Source: Symsagittifera roscoffensis
Taxonomy: Eukaryota > Xenacoelomorpha > Acoela > Convolutidae
Direction: 5' to 3'
Length of the DNA stretch: 64,000 nucleotides
Assembly: GCF_963678635.1 (NCBI RefSeq)
Contig: NC_087066.1
Location: 44,565,624 to 44,629,623 of the forward strand
Positions within the stretch are counted from its first letter, which is position 1, and each line of letters opens with the position of its first letter. This document shows, one piece after another, positions 22,821 through 33,755 of this stretch. A model generated the notes under the pieces. The model was not told where the DNA came from and made no database searches. It saw only the letters and a list, made by a program, of their open reading frames with translations. A program made the position numbers and the translations under genes.

Positions 22821-23051
22821 TTGTGGCGGGAGGATACCACTTCCGATGTGGTAGTTCATCAGTACACTCGTCATATTTTCGGCGCACGAGATTCGCCTAC
22901 GTGCTCCAATTTCGCGTTGCGGAAAACAGCAACTGATAATATGTCCTCATACCCTGAGGCCGCCTCAGTCGCAAATGAAAATTTTTACATGGATGATTAC
23001 TTGGATTTGTTCGAGAACGTTACCCATGCAATTAAAATTAGCCGCAATTGA
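22821..23051 (+). pseudogene. BEL reverse transcriptase catalytic part (YMDD), copy 1
   Basis: 76 codons with FGARDSPTCSNFAL (template-grip region) and NFYMDDYLD. Asp58 and Asp59 are the catalytic pair of RT motif C. The N-terminal methionine is internal, so this is a fragment of the continuous RT and not a separate gene. Confidence 0.85.
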
Positions 23052-23066
23052 GTTTCCTTACTAAAG

Positions 23067-23445
23067 TTGGGAGGATTTAATTTGACTAAATTTGTCAGTA
23101 ATGCTGATGAAATCACTTCAACAATGAACCCCGAGGATTGCGAAACCTCGTCTTCACCCATCAAGGAAATATGTAACGGTGCCGAACAATCATCACACGT
23201 CTTAGGTCTTAAGTGGGACCATTTGAAAGACACATTGGTTGTTAGCAGGCGTGGATCGTCCTCTCGATAAGGCAATAACTCAACGAACCGTCTTGAGTTT
23301 TGTCACTTCTGTGTTTGACCCTGTTGGCTTGGTGGCTCCATACACAGTTAGGGCCCGTCTTTTGCTTAAAGATATTTGGAAAATCAGTGGCCAAAGTTGG
23401 GACGACGAATTGCCGGAAGACATAAGAGTTAAGTTTCTCGAGTGA
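23067..23445 (+). pseudogene. BEL RT thumb/connection, copy 1 (two frames)
   Basis: 23,067-23,270 reads MGGFNLTKFVSNADEI... to LGLKWDHLKDTLVV. After a one-base shift, 23,239-23,445 continues with RTVLSFVTSVFDPVGLVAPY and ARLLLKDIW. The SxxFDPxGLxxPxxxxAR segment is strongly conserved in Pao-type pol between RT and RNase H. Confidence 0.8.
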
Positions 23446-23472
23446 CACTCCGATCTCCCTCTCTTAGGGCAA

Positions 23473-23835
23473 TTGACTATTCCCCGTTGTTACTTCACAG
23501 AGCCTGTGCATCAAATTGAGCCCCACATGTTCGGTGATAGCTCGCAGAACGTTTTCTGTGCGGTTGGTTTTTTGCGTGCACGACTCTCGAGTTCGCACAA
23601 AACTCAAATATCCTTCATCTTTGGTAAAGCTCGCGTTGCGCCCATGAAAGCGCTATCTATACCGAAGCTAGAGCTTCAAGCTGCTCTGCTCGCCACACGA
23701 CTGAAAGATGATATACTGACCGCCCTTACTGTCTCTGTTAATCATGTCTACATGTGGACAGATAAAACAACAGTTTTGCAGTGGCTAAACTCCACTGAAA
23801 AATTACCTGTATTCGTCGCTAACCGTGTCGGCTAA
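23473..23835 (+). pseudogene. BEL RNase H, copy 1
   Basis: 120 codons. The acidic residues expected of retroelement RNase H are visible: Asp22 in MFGDSSQNVFCAV, Glu67 in SIPKLELQAALLATRL and Asp97 in VYMWTDKTTVLQWL. It ends at a stop after PVFVANRVG, the usual end of this domain. It degrades the RNA strand of the hybrid during reverse transcription. Confidence 0.8.
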
Positions 23836-23919
23836 ATCCTCGAATCGACCACTATTGATGAGTGGCACCATGTTCTGAGCGGCGATAATCCAGCTGATAC
23901 CGGTACGCGGGAGATTTCT

Positions 23920-25236
23920 TTGGAAAACCTCAAGGATAACAGCTGGGTTATTGGCCCGAGCATTCTTAGGACTACTGATTGGCCGTTTATATCCGACGAA
24001 TGTGTAATCAAAAAAATTAGTTTGAAGGGTCCTTCTTGTGATGTTGATAATTGTTTGGAGACATCATCTTCCTTCGTCACCGATGTCACATCCATCAAAC
24101 ATCCCGAACACGGGTTCAATTGGGAAAGATTCAGTTCCTTTACGAGATTTAAACGAGTAGTCGCTTTTATGTTGAGGATGCTGCCTCCACAAAAGCATTT
24201 TCGTGTTAAGGACTTACGAATCACCGACCCCACTGAACTTGATATTGCAGAAAGCAAACTGATTCATCTTGCTCAGATGGAATCCTTCCCCGTTGGGTTA
24301 AAAACACTCACCGCTGGCAAACCTGTTAAGAATAGTAGTAAAATACTCGCCTTATACTCGCCATTTATTGGTCCCGCTGGTATCATTCGTTCCACCGGAC
24401 GGATCGTGCGCTTGGTGAATACCGAGTTTGATACTAAGCACCCAATATTACTCGACGCCCGACATACCCTAGTTCGTTTGTTGGCCCGCAGCCTCCACCA
24501 CAAGCAATGTTCTAGAGCTAAAAAGTGCCCGAAGCCAGAGTGTGATAGCACAAACAATGTCTTGCTCCACGGAGCCGAAAAAATATCTCCTCGGAGGGAA
24601 AATTCAAACGTGTCGAATAAGGCTGGAACAAACAAATCCAAGGAGAATACAAACACTTCCACGCATGCCGCTATTAGTGATGTACATGACATTGAATCAT
24701 TTTATGGGTTGTTGCCAATTGCAACACTTGGTGTATCCTCGGATGTAACCAGTCTACCGACGTTGGTTCTTTGTGATAGTGCATCGACTCACTCCTGGGT
24801 GTCCTCGTCACTCGTTAACCGTCTCCGCTTAGTAGGGGAGCCCGTTAACTTGTCAATTAGTGGTTTCAATTCAACCACCGTTGTTGAGACTCAGAGGGTC
24901 AAGTTTACAGTTTCCTCCGAGCCGAATAATAGTGATTTTGTATTTTCTCTCTGTGCATTTGTTAAAGACAGTTTTCCGATTGGTTCCGAACTAATCAATA
25001 TTGCTAATTGGCAGGATAAAAATCCACAATTAGCACCAATTAAGCCCACTCAATATACTTGTGAGGACGTTGAAGTTATTATAGGACAAAACTACTACCA
25101 CGCCGTTAGACCCATTGAGTTCATCTTGGGAGATGATAAAAATTCACCGTGTTCCGTTCGCCTACCGATACTTTGGGTCATAAGTGGTCCGTTGCCGCCG
25201 TCCGTTCGTTCTACTTCTTCGTGTTTCAAGTGTTGA
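23920..25236 (+). pseudogene. Chimeric ORF across the duplication junction (integrase N-part fused to zinc knuckle/protease)
   Basis: 438 codons, the longest open frame in the window. Residues 1 to about 195 are the pre-integrase region of unit 1, ending in ARSLHHKQ at the junction (24,504). The rest is the second zinc knuckle/protease segment, starting CSRAKKCPKPEC, and including LVLCDSASTHSW. The tandem duplication happened to join the two in frame. It is a by-product of the rearrangement and not a natural polyprotein order. Confidence 0.8.
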
Positions 25237-25276
25237 AGATTCTTCTCTGACCGACCAGACAAAATCCTAGTACGAG

Positions 25277-25726
25277 TTGGAATCTTATGATGCTTTCAAA
25301 CAAGTCGATGCCCGTTCCGCCACGGATAAACATGCTTTATCCATCCTAAACTCTGAAACCGTTCACAATGGCGAAAAATACATTGTGCCTATGCTTTGGA
25401 TTGATAGTAATGTCACTCTACCAAACAACTATTACTCGTCACTCGCCCAATTTAAAACATTTGAGAGAAGGTTAAGTAAAGACCCTGAGCTGCGCGAAAG
25501 ATACGCAGACACAATTAGAGAAGACATTAGGAAAGGCTATGTCGTTACCGTCGAACCGCATGATCCACGTAAGCGTTTCAATCGCGAGTGGTATCTTCCG
25601 CATCATCCCGTCGTAAATCCGAATAAGCCAGTTAAGGTGCGCCGAGTCCTCAATGGGGCTTCTAAATTTCACGAACCATCCTTAAATATGTCCTTATTGG
25701 TGGGTCCGGACCTACTCCAAATTTAA
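25277..25726 (+). pseudogene. BEL reverse transcriptase N-terminal part, copy 2
   Basis: Same protein and same terminal stop as 22,254-22,703. The identical disabling stop shows the duplication happened after the pol gene was already broken. Confidence 0.8.
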
Positions 25727-25843
25727 TTTTTGTACTTTTGCGATTCCGTCAACACAAGTACGCCTTCTCCGCGGATATAGGGGTTATGTTGTAGACAATG
25801 TCCAAGTAGGAGTCCTCGCCCGCGATCAAATTTCACTCCGTTT

Positions 25844-26074
25844 TTGTGGCGGGAGGATACCACTTCCGATGTGGTAGTTCATCAGTACACTCGTCATATT
25901 TTCGGCGCACGAGATTCGCCTACGTGCTCCAATTTCGCGTTGCGGAAAACAGCAACTGATAATATGTCCTCATACCCTGAGGCCGCCTCAGTCGCAAATG
26001 AAAATTTTTACATGGATGATTACTTGGATTTGTTCGAGAACGTTACCCATGCAATTAAAATTAGCCGCAATTGA
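25844..26074 (+). pseudogene. BEL reverse transcriptase catalytic part (YMDD), copy 2
   Basis: A duplicate of 22,821-23,051, with NFYMDDYLD unchanged. Confidence 0.85.
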
Positions 26075-26089
26075 GTTTCCTTACTAAAG

Positions 26090-26468
26090 TTGGGAGGATT
26101 TAATTTGACTAAATTTGTCAGTAATGCTGATGAAATCACTTCAACAATGAACCCCGAGGATTGCGAAACCTCGTCTTCACCCATCAAGGAAATATGTAAC
26201 GGTGCCGAACAATCATCACACGTCTTAGGTCTTAAGTGGGACCATTTGAAAGACACATTGGTTGTTAGCAGGCGTGGATCGTCCTCTCGATAAGGCAATA
26301 ACTCAACGAACCGTCTTGAGTTTTGTCACTTCTGTGTTTGACCCTGTTGGCTTGGTGGCTCCATACACAGTTAGGGCCCGTCTTTTGCTTAAAGATATTT
26401 GGAAAATCAGTGGCCAAAGTTGGGACGACGAATTGCCGGAAGACATAAGAGTTAAGTTTCTCGAGTGA
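26090..26468 (+). pseudogene. BEL RT thumb/connection, copy 2
   Basis: A duplicate of 23,067-23,445, with the same frameshift between its two frames. Confidence 0.8.
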
Positions 26469-26495
26469 CACTCCGATCTCCCTCTCTTAGGGCAA

Positions 26496-26858
26496 TTGAC
26501 TATTCCCCGTTGTTACTTCACAGAGCCTGTGCATCAAATTGAGCCCCACATGTTCGGTGATAGCTCGCAGAACGTTTTCTGTGCGGTTGGTTTTTTGCGT
26601 GCACGACTCTCGAGTTCGCACAAAACTCAAATATCCTTCATCTTTGGTAAAGCTCGCGTTGCGCCCATGAAAGCGCTATCTATACCGAAGCTAGAGCTTC
26701 AAGCTGCTCTGCTCGCCACACGACTGAAAGATGATATACTGACCGCCCTTACTGTCTCTGTTAATCATGTCTACATGTGGACAGATAAAACAACAGTTTT
26801 GCAGTGGCTAAACTCCACTGAAAAATTACCTGTATTCGTCGCTAACCGTGTCGGCTAA
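26496..26858 (+). pseudogene. BEL RNase H, copy 2
   Basis: A duplicate of 23,473-23,835, with the same Asp, Glu and Asp catalytic residues. Confidence 0.8.
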
Positions 26859-26942
26859 ATCCTCGAATCGACCACTATTGATGAGTGGCACCATGTTCTG
26901 AGCGGCGATAATCCAGCTGATACCGGTACGCGGGAGATTTCT

Positions 26943-27866
26943 TTGGAAAACCTCAAGGATAACAGCTGGGTTATTGGCCCGAGCATTCTCAGGACTACTG
27001 ATTGGCCGTTTATATCCGACGAATGTGTAATCAAAAAAATTAGTTTGAAGGGTCCTTCTTGTGATGTTGATAATTGTTTGGAGACATCATCTTCCTTCGT
27101 CACCGATGTCACATCCATCAAACATCCCGAACACGGGTTCAATTGGGAAAGATTCAGTTCCTTTACGAGATTTAAACGAGTAGTCGCTTTTATGTTGAGG
27201 ATGCTGCCTCCACAAAAGCATTTTCGTGTTAAGGACTTACGAATCACCGACCCCACTGAACTTGATATTGCAGAAAGCAAACTGATTCATCTTGCTCAGA
27301 TGGAATCCTTCCCCGTTGGGTTAAAAACACTCACCGCTGGCAAACCTGTTAAGAATAGTAGTAAAATACTCGCCTTATACTCGCCATTTATTGGTCCCGC
27401 TGGTATCATTCGTTCCACCGGACGGATCGTGCGCTTGGTGAATACCGAGTTTGATACTAAGCACCCAATATTACTCGACGCCCGACATACCCTAGTTCGT
27501 TTGTTGGCCCGCAGCCTCCACCACAAGCATTTTCATCAAGGTTTAGATTACATGCGCTCCGTTTTAAATATGAAATATACAATACTTGGGTTGCGTCGAC
27601 TACTTCGGTCTATCGAAAATCAATGTGTAACACGCCGTAAATGCAAAGCAACTACCATCCAGCCTATTATGTCCGATTTACCTGTCGAACGTCTCGGGTA
27701 TAAGCAACCACCCTTTAATCATACGGGTGTGGATTACTTTGGACCGCTTTACGTTCCGGTTTGCAGAAGCACTGAAATAAATGGGAATTCCTTTTTACTT
27801 GCTTCACCACCAGGTCTGTACACCTTGAGATTGTACCATCTCTGGACACTAGTTCTTGTGTCATAG
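26943..27866 (+). pseudogene. BEL integrase N-terminal half
   Basis: 307 codons. After a pre-integrase region, residues about 193-234 form a zinc-binding motif (LHHKHFHQGLDYMRS and QCVTRRKC). The final pair is spaced CX5C, whereas BEL integrases usually have CX2C, so this motif is damaged or unusual. The DDE core starts with NHTGVDYFGPLYV, first catalytic Asp at about residue 264. The frame is lost after SFLLASPPG. Confidence 0.8.
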
Positions 27867-27889
27867 GCATTGAACATGGGCATTGAATT

Positions 27890-28219
27890 GCGCGTCGGGG
27901 TACACCAAGTACGATCTGGTCGGATAACGGCACGAACTTTGTTGGTGCGGAAAAGGAACTACTTGCCTGCATCAAGAGCTGGAATGGCATGGCTCCGACC
28001 ATTTTTGGACACAAAGGTGTTAGTTGGAAATTTAACCCGCCAGGCGCACCCCATCATGGCCGCTCCTGGGAGCGCCTCGTCCGAAGCGTGAAGCGCGTGC
28101 TTTACGATATACTAGGCAGTAGTCGAGTCACCGAAGAGGTGTTAGGAACAACACTCTGCTTAGTTGAGCAGGCTTTGAATTCGAGGCCAATCACTCCCGT
28201 TAGGACTGATTCACGTTAG
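27890..28219 (+). pseudogene. BEL integrase catalytic core, second half
   Basis: This frame carries IWSDNGTNFVG (second catalytic Asp, codon in 27,917-27,931) and PHHGRSWERLVRSVKR (catalytic Glu, codon 28,070-28,072). The DDE triad is therefore complete when split over two frames. It ends at a TAG after NSRPITPVRTDS. Integrase inserts the DNA copy into the chromosome. Confidence 0.85.
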
Positions 28220-28312
28220 AATCGTTAACCCAACCACTTTTTACTTGGACAACATGTCACAAGCTTTTCTTCGCTTTTACCTGGGTAGCACTTCGATCAC
28301 AAGAAAAGGTAC

Positions 28313-28636
28313 GTGCGAGCGCAGTCATATGCTAACGCGATTTGGTCTCGTTGGCTTCGCGAATATGATCCCTCGCTGAATAAGCGTGTAAAGTCGCACA
28401 CTCATTCTGACTTCACTCTTAAAACAGGCGATCTTGTGTGGGTGATTGAGCCCGATAGTCCGCGTGGGTACTACCTTCTCGCTCGAATCGTCAAGCTAAA
28501 CTACGGACAGGACGTTTGCGCTCGATCCACCCTTGTTAAGACCGCAACCCGTGAAGTCACTCGTCCGACCGTTAAGCTCGCTCCGGTTCTTCCTTCTTCA
28601 GGGGGGAGGATGTTGCAACGTAAATGTAGAGTATAG
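28313..28636 (+). pseudogene. BEL pol C-terminal domain (DUF5641-like)
   Basis: A 107-codon frame with IWSRWLREYDPSLNKR, FTLKTGDLVWVIEPD, YYLLARIVKL and EVTRPTVKLAPVLP. This is the pattern of the small beta-barrel domain that ends BEL/Pao integrases. The last residues run into the polypurine tract. Confidence 0.8.
28599..28623 (+). promoter_or_regulatory. Polypurine tract and probable 3' LTR start of the BEL element
   Basis: AGGGGGGAGGA directly precedes TGTTGCAACG, a typical BEL-type LTR start (TGTTG). This marks the pol/LTR boundary at about 28,610. The 3' LTR end is not identifiable because no second LTR is present. Other repeats follow within about 260 bp. Confidence 0.6.
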
Positions 28637-28676
28637 ATGCATATAAAACAAGACTATAATTGCATATAAAATAAGA

Positions 28677-28745
28677 CCAGATGGCCAAGCGGACTAAGAC
28701 AAAGTAATGTAACAGTTGATGTAGGTTCGAGTCCCCCAATTGCCC
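28677..28745 (+). other. tRNA-like remnant with A and B boxes (possible SINE or tRNA pseudogene)
   Basis: TGGCCAAGCGG matches the internal A box of Pol III tRNA genes, and GGTTCGAGTCC matches the B box, about 30 nt downstream. The D-loop sequence resembles leucine or serine tRNAs. The acceptor arms (GACCAGA and AATTGCC) do not pair and the anticodon arm is not recognisable, so this is not a functional tRNA. A tRNA-derived SINE is the other possibility. Confidence 0.5.
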
Positions 28746-30192
28746 ATGTAATAATCTACTTAAAAAATGGGGTTATATCCTATTTTAACTGGTTTTTTTG
28801 GTTCTAATTCGGTTCAGCCTTGATTAAGGCTGACCGGTAAAAGAGCAGTTTGTCTCAAGGATAATACCGACCGGTTCTTGTGGCTAGCTTGCGCCAAATG
28901 CTCTTAATAACGAGTTGTACAAAACAATCGGAAGTTGATTTGGTAATCATGATTATGCAAACCGTTTACAATTGCTTATTGCTTGTTATGTGTGGTGTGT
29001 TTACCGACAAGTACCATAATTAAATTTGTTTCTATAGTTTTTCAGAGATTGAGCGCACAACGGGTGAAGTAGTTTCTTTGAGAGTTTTGAGCGGTGACTT
29101 CATGAAAAGAAGAGCGATGTAGTTGTTTGTGTAGATGGGAGAAAAAAAGTTGTTTGTGCTCCAAAAGTAGGTCTTGTTTGATCGCGGATCGTCTTGGGTG
29201 ATCGTGTCAAGACTTTACATCGATGCAATGATGTGTCGGATCCCGTAAGCTTAGAGCGAGACTACGTGCAGGATGAATTTGAGTTTTCCGTATGAAGTGC
29301 CAAGTGAGTAGAATCGGTATGTGAAATCAACATCGAGTGGGTTATTGGTCTGTTTCAGTGGTTTCCTTTGCTGTTTTGTTGAGTCCATACTTTAAATCCT
29401 TTGTGCGTAGTGACTTCGGCAACAAAACCAATTGATTTGCCATTCCAGAGTTTGAATGTAATTAAGTTTTCATCTCCTCTGCTGCTCGTGATTTCGGCTT
29501 CAAGAAATCTTTTACATTGCATTTATCTGTCTACATCTTGTTATTGAAGTCAGTTTGTAGTTACGATTTGTTAATAATTGTTTTCGCAAAAGCGCTTGTA
29601 TTTATTTCGGTTACTATAAAGAGTCGCTCACACTACAGCTACTCCCGTCAACAGTGTGGGCCTTAAAGCGTGGGTGTAGCTATAGAGCATGCTCAGGACG
29701 TCCCTCTGGTTGGCGGGGCCAGGAGTATACTTTTATCTTCTCATTGGGCAGAGTCTCTTTTTGTGTTCAACCTTTTATTTCAATTTTATCAGGTTGTTTT
29801 TCTTTTTTGTTTTGGCTGTGTCTTTTTCTCAAAAGTAGAATCATTTGTCTGGGCTTGTGTTTCGACTTTTTTAGCATTTCATTTGGTTTTAAAAAAAACG
29901 TCATATAAAAAGGTTAACTTTATTTTAATTTATCAGCATTTTTGTGAATTTACTGTTTTAATTATTGAAATTTTACTGCCAAGTTTTAATACACTGCTTT
30001 CGCTAAAGGCTTGTTTTATTTTATATTATCTGCAATTTTGTGAATTTACTGCTTCATTTTTTAAATTTTTACTGCCAAGTTATGAACATATTGCTATTGT
30101 ATTTTTAATTTACTTCCTTTAATAATCTACTGCACTTATTAATTTGAATTTTACAGAAAAGTTTACAATTATTCATTTGGTTTTGAAACTTT

Positions 30193-30441
30193 TTAGAAGA
30201 ATGATCTATAAAATCTGTACAGAGAAAGTAAAAAATCTATAAAACATCGTGATTGTTTGATATATTTGTTATTTGAAACATTTAATGCCTGCTTACGAAG
30301 GCATGTCATCATCAAAAAATCCATTGGGTAAGTTAATTCGGATTGTGTCGGATGATGTGATGCGTTTCGAAAGCATGCAGACGATGATTTTAGTTTGGAG
30401 CAGAGGCCAGAGAAAGCCCAGGCTTTGACGATCTTCCGCAA
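30193..30441 (-). pseudogene. A3 copy of the 3'-terminal element A ORF
   Basis: An 82-codon counterpart of 1,604-1,852 with about ten substitutions. Function unknown. Confidence 0.35.
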
Positions 30442-30486
30442 ATTGTTATCAAGTAAGAATTTGTGACCTGTATTTTGAATTAAAAT

Positions 30487-30798
30487 TTACAATTTGTGGT
30501 AATGTTCACTGTTATGAATATATTCTATTATGGTGATCTCAATGGGCTGTTTATAATCGTGCGAGACTATTAGTGGGCGGGAGTCGTCACAATTGAAGGG
30601 TTTGGTTAGTGAACAGAATATACACTCTTGTCGAATGATATCGTTTTTATAAAGGATGCAGTGAAGATGAGTATTTTTATTACAGTAAGTTAAATTTAAA
30701 AAATGGTGATGTGTATTCTGAGTTAATATGTGAAGTTGTAAGAACTTGTAATATGAGTACATGTGTGTTAATTTAGTGCGTAACATAAAATCATGCAA
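30487..30798 (-). pseudogene. A3 copy of the cysteine-containing ORF (env-like candidate)
   Basis: A 103-codon counterpart of 1,898-2,209, with the cysteines in QECIFCSLTKPFNCDD kept. The envelope assignment is positional only. Confidence 0.35.
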
Positions 30799-31764
30799 AC
30801 AGTGTAAGTCACGTGCCTTAGGTATAAGGAATTGGAAGGTTAGTGCAAAGTGGTTGAACTTATGGAAGTAATTTTTGGTCTCATATGCATCACTGTTTTT
30901 TTATTGCTCTAGCGATGATGTTGTCGAATTTTTTGTTAGTGCTATCTATGTGAAATACATATTTTAATTTTATAAAAAAAAATCTATGAATTGAGGGCTA
31001 GTATTAGGGTGATCTTAACTTGGTATTAGGGTCATCTTCAAAAAAATTAAACATGGCGTATAATATAGTCAGTTTTTCTAATATTTAGAAGGGCCATCCT
31101 AGAGTTCGTTTTTAAGTTTTACAAAACTAAAAAAACTTATTGGTGAAAGATCTTGTCGGCAGTTTTTTTCATCAAAAAGATCTAATAGTCTCTAATATCT
31201 TTGAAATATCCACCCAATCTTGTGCGTAAATATCGGAAGAACCAGAGGTTTCAGCGAGTTTGTGTAAGGTTTGATCTACTGATTGTCTTTGTTTTGTATC
31301 CATTTTAGCGAGGAGTTCTGGAAGTTGTTGTGTCCAAATGTGATGCTGTATATCTGATCTGGAATAAATACCTAATTATTGTATGTCTTTTTTTGGATTG
31401 CGAGTGATTGCTCTTATGCTTTCTGATGAGAATTTTTTTAGTGGTGGCATAAGGGTAGGATATGGAGTGAGAAGATAGTATTTATCTTCATTTGGGTTTA
31501 GCTGTACTACATTGTGGCAATTTTCAGATCCACATGGGACAGGTGTATCCCAAAAATATGAGCGTTTTGAAAGTTTTTGATTATTGTGTTTTGAAAAATG
31601 GTTTGGGATATTTACAAGCTACTTCTGTTTCAGGGTGAAATTTGAAAGCAAGTTGTTTTATTTTCAAAACCATCAATTTTGTTATAATTTTGCATATTTG
31701 ATCTTGTTTTGTTAGGTTTGATCTTTTAAAACCTCAATAAATTATTTTTGATGAAATTTTATCA

Positions 31765-32133
31765 TCATTGCGTGAACTTTAGCAACTTGTAAGGTGGTAC
31801 ACGTGTCTTCAGGGAACCAAACGAGGTTGCCTGGGTTAGAGTGATAGGATCGCAAAATCCTTGATCACTCTTGCAAGGTAACCGTGTTCGTTGATATGTT
31901 ACAGTATTATCTTTTAAGTCAATCCTAATTCTTTTTTTTTCCAATTGAACTTTCCAATCAAAAAACATCATTTCTTGGTATTCTTTGTTTCTTGTGTCAG
32001 CTTTGCAGTTGCAGTGATTATTTATTCCAAATGTGGTATCTAGTGTTGTCATATAGATCATAAAGTATGCGTTCTGGTGCACCTTGGAACATATATTTTT
32101 TTTCTTTTTCAATATGTCTGTGGTGATTTTCAA
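31765..32133 (-). pseudogene. A3 copy of the env-like candidate, longer frame
   Basis: 122 codons, including NHCNCKADTRNKEYQ and RIDLKDNTVTYQRTRLPCK. It extends the A1 fragment at 3,726 upstream. The two CxC-type cysteines and the later CKSDQGFC would suit a disulfide-bonded ectodomain. No family motif proves it. Confidence 0.4.
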
Positions 32134-32269
32134 GGTTTGCTTGATGTGCGGAGTCTGATAAGATTTAAAAGATACAAGTTTGCGGTCTGTGGCTTGATTT
32201 GTAGTTAATGTTTATCATTGTAATTCGTTCTTGCAATCTTCAGGGTTAATATGTAAAAGTCTTTTGATA

Positions 32270-32629
32270 TTACTTTGAAAAAACAGTTTGTGGTTGTGTC
32301 AATTTTGGTTTCCTTTTGAGACTTGTGAGCAATTTACTTTTTTTCTCTAAAACTTTTGCCTTGATTTTGTATCCTTTTAAAGTTGTAGATCGTGCTTTTG
32401 AATAAAAAGTAGCTTCTATATTTGTTGATTCTAAATCTTGTGTTTTAGATTGGCATTGGGTTACTTGATTGTTTGCGTACTTACGTAGTGTTTTTTGCTG
32501 ATTTGCTTCACAATCATAATCTGTAACTAGGAAGTCTTGTGGTCCTCTTCGGGAGAAAAATTTTGATGAGAAACAGGTTCTAAAATTACAATGGGAATTG
32601 ATTTTAAGAAAAAAACTATTAAAAGACAC
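32270..32629 (-). pseudogene. A3 copy of the SRRGPQDFLVTDYDC ORF
   Basis: 119 codons, the longest version of this segment among the copies, with a Lys-rich C-terminal part. It lies just upstream, in the transcription direction, of the previous ORF and probably belongs to the same gene. Confidence 0.4.
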
Positions 32630-32997
32630 ATGTGTAAGATAGTCCTGAATATAGATTAGAATGCAGTGTATCCAAGTGTCTTTTTAGTAACCCTATCATA
32701 TTTAGAGATAAGTTCTGTTGTGATAAAGGGAGGGGTAATGGTTGAGCTGTTATATTTGGTGGAGCTAGAGGTAGTGGGTGGTGTACTAAATTTTTGAGTT
32801 ATACTGTTATTTCAAATTTAAGGATGAAAATATCTTGAGTAACGATTTGTATATTATGTTCTTGTATAACTTTGTGGATGTCGTGTCTATATTTTAATCG
32901 GCTTAGTGCCCAATTATGTTATCTTTTGTTATGAAGATGTTGCCCAAAAAGGGGAGAGGGTGCTACGAATTTATTCCAGTCTAATCGTAAGGGTACA

Positions 32998-33201
32998 TTA
33001 ATGGTTGAAAGTCGACGATATCGATTGTCCAAATTTGCAGATAAATTTAGGGGAAATGTAGTAGTTGGTTTCTGACCTGTTGTTGAAGGTGCTCATGGTA
33101 GTGATATGGTTTCTGGCATTGATAGTGAGGTGTATGATTATATATCTACTGGTTCGCTCACTAATTTTGGTTCGCCTTGAGTGAATGCTTTTGAAATCCA
33201 A
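32998..33201 (-). pseudogene. A3 copy of the short MDFKSIHSRR ORF
   Basis: A 67-codon counterpart of 4,929-5,159. Function unknown. Confidence 0.3.
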
Positions 33202-33320
33202 TGTGGAAGTCGTTGTGTTGAAGTGGGAGATGTAAAATTATTTTCACGAATTTGTTCGGAAGTTGGCGTTTAACCTAAGTATTCTGATTGAATATTCGGA
33301 TTATTTTGCTGTGAAATAGT

Positions 33321-33755
33321 TTAATAGTGACGGGGGGTACTTTGAATTGTAGTATTTGAGAGATCTAAAGGGGTCGAAGATGGTGAAGAAGTTATTTTGA
33401 AATGAACTCTCGTTGTCTCAAAATTCAGATTTCGTTGCGGATGGATAATTTGTCTATCCATTGTGGATGTCTGATTTTGGTTTTGACTTGGGTGTCTTAT
33501 TCTAATAGGATCTTGTTGGAGTGAAGAGTAGATAATATTTGTCGGTTTGTATTGTTGTTCACTTAAGGTTGTATGGCGGATTGCTGGTATCAAAGGTTCG
33601 GATTCGTGTCTTTCTTCGAATGTATAGAGATTTACTTGAAAGGAAGTCCATGTAGATAATTGAGATTGATTTGTTTGACTTAATATTGGTGTTTTTTGGG
33701 GGTCCTGGTATGTAGCAGTTGGTGGGGGGTTGTTGAGTTGGTTGTTGATTAGCAA
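33321..33755 (-). pseudogene. A3 copy of the Pro/Gln-rich ORF
   Basis: 144 codons, the same length as in A1 and A2. The A3 copy has its own substitutions but no indel, unlike most of the rest of the element. Confidence 0.45.

Larger units (their letters stand above)
21481..24503 (+). repeat. 3,023-bp tandem duplication, unit 1
   Basis: It is repeated immediately downstream at 24,504-27,526. Both units begin GCAATGTTCTAGAGC, and the outer junctions share only GCA. By eye I find three mismatches (positions equivalent to 21,525, 21,736 and 23,970), so identity is above 99.8 percent. The unit runs from the zinc knuckle through protease, RT and RNase H to the start of the integrase HHCC motif. 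Confidence 0.95.
24504..27526 (+). repeat. 3,023-bp tandem duplication, unit 2
   Basis: Second copy of 21,481-24,503, from the zinc knuckle remnant to the start of the integrase HHCC motif. It is followed by the single-copy remainder of the integrase. Confidence 0.95.
18200..28650 (+). mobile_element. BEL/Pao LTR retrotransposon (decayed, internally duplicated)
   Basis: Plus-strand order: leader ORF, gag with coiled coil and DUF1759-like capsid segment, zinc knuckles, aspartic protease with CDSA, RT with YMDD, RNase H, HHCC-type integrase with DDE residues, and a DUF5641-like tail. This is the BEL/Pao order. A polypurine tract and a probable 3' LTR start close it at about 28,610. No 5' LTR matching that sequence is seen. 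Frameshifts and stops occur throughout, and 3,023 bp of pol are duplicated in tandem. Confidence 0.9.

Noticed and set aside
23832-24257. 141-codon minus-strand ORF (repeated at 26,855-27,280)
   Set aside because: It is antisense to the BEL pre-integrase region, whose plus-strand frame has clear family motifs. Identical duplication explains the repeat.
28677-28745. Functional tRNA gene
   Set aside because: A and B boxes are present but the acceptor and D stems do not pair and no anticodon arm can be drawn.
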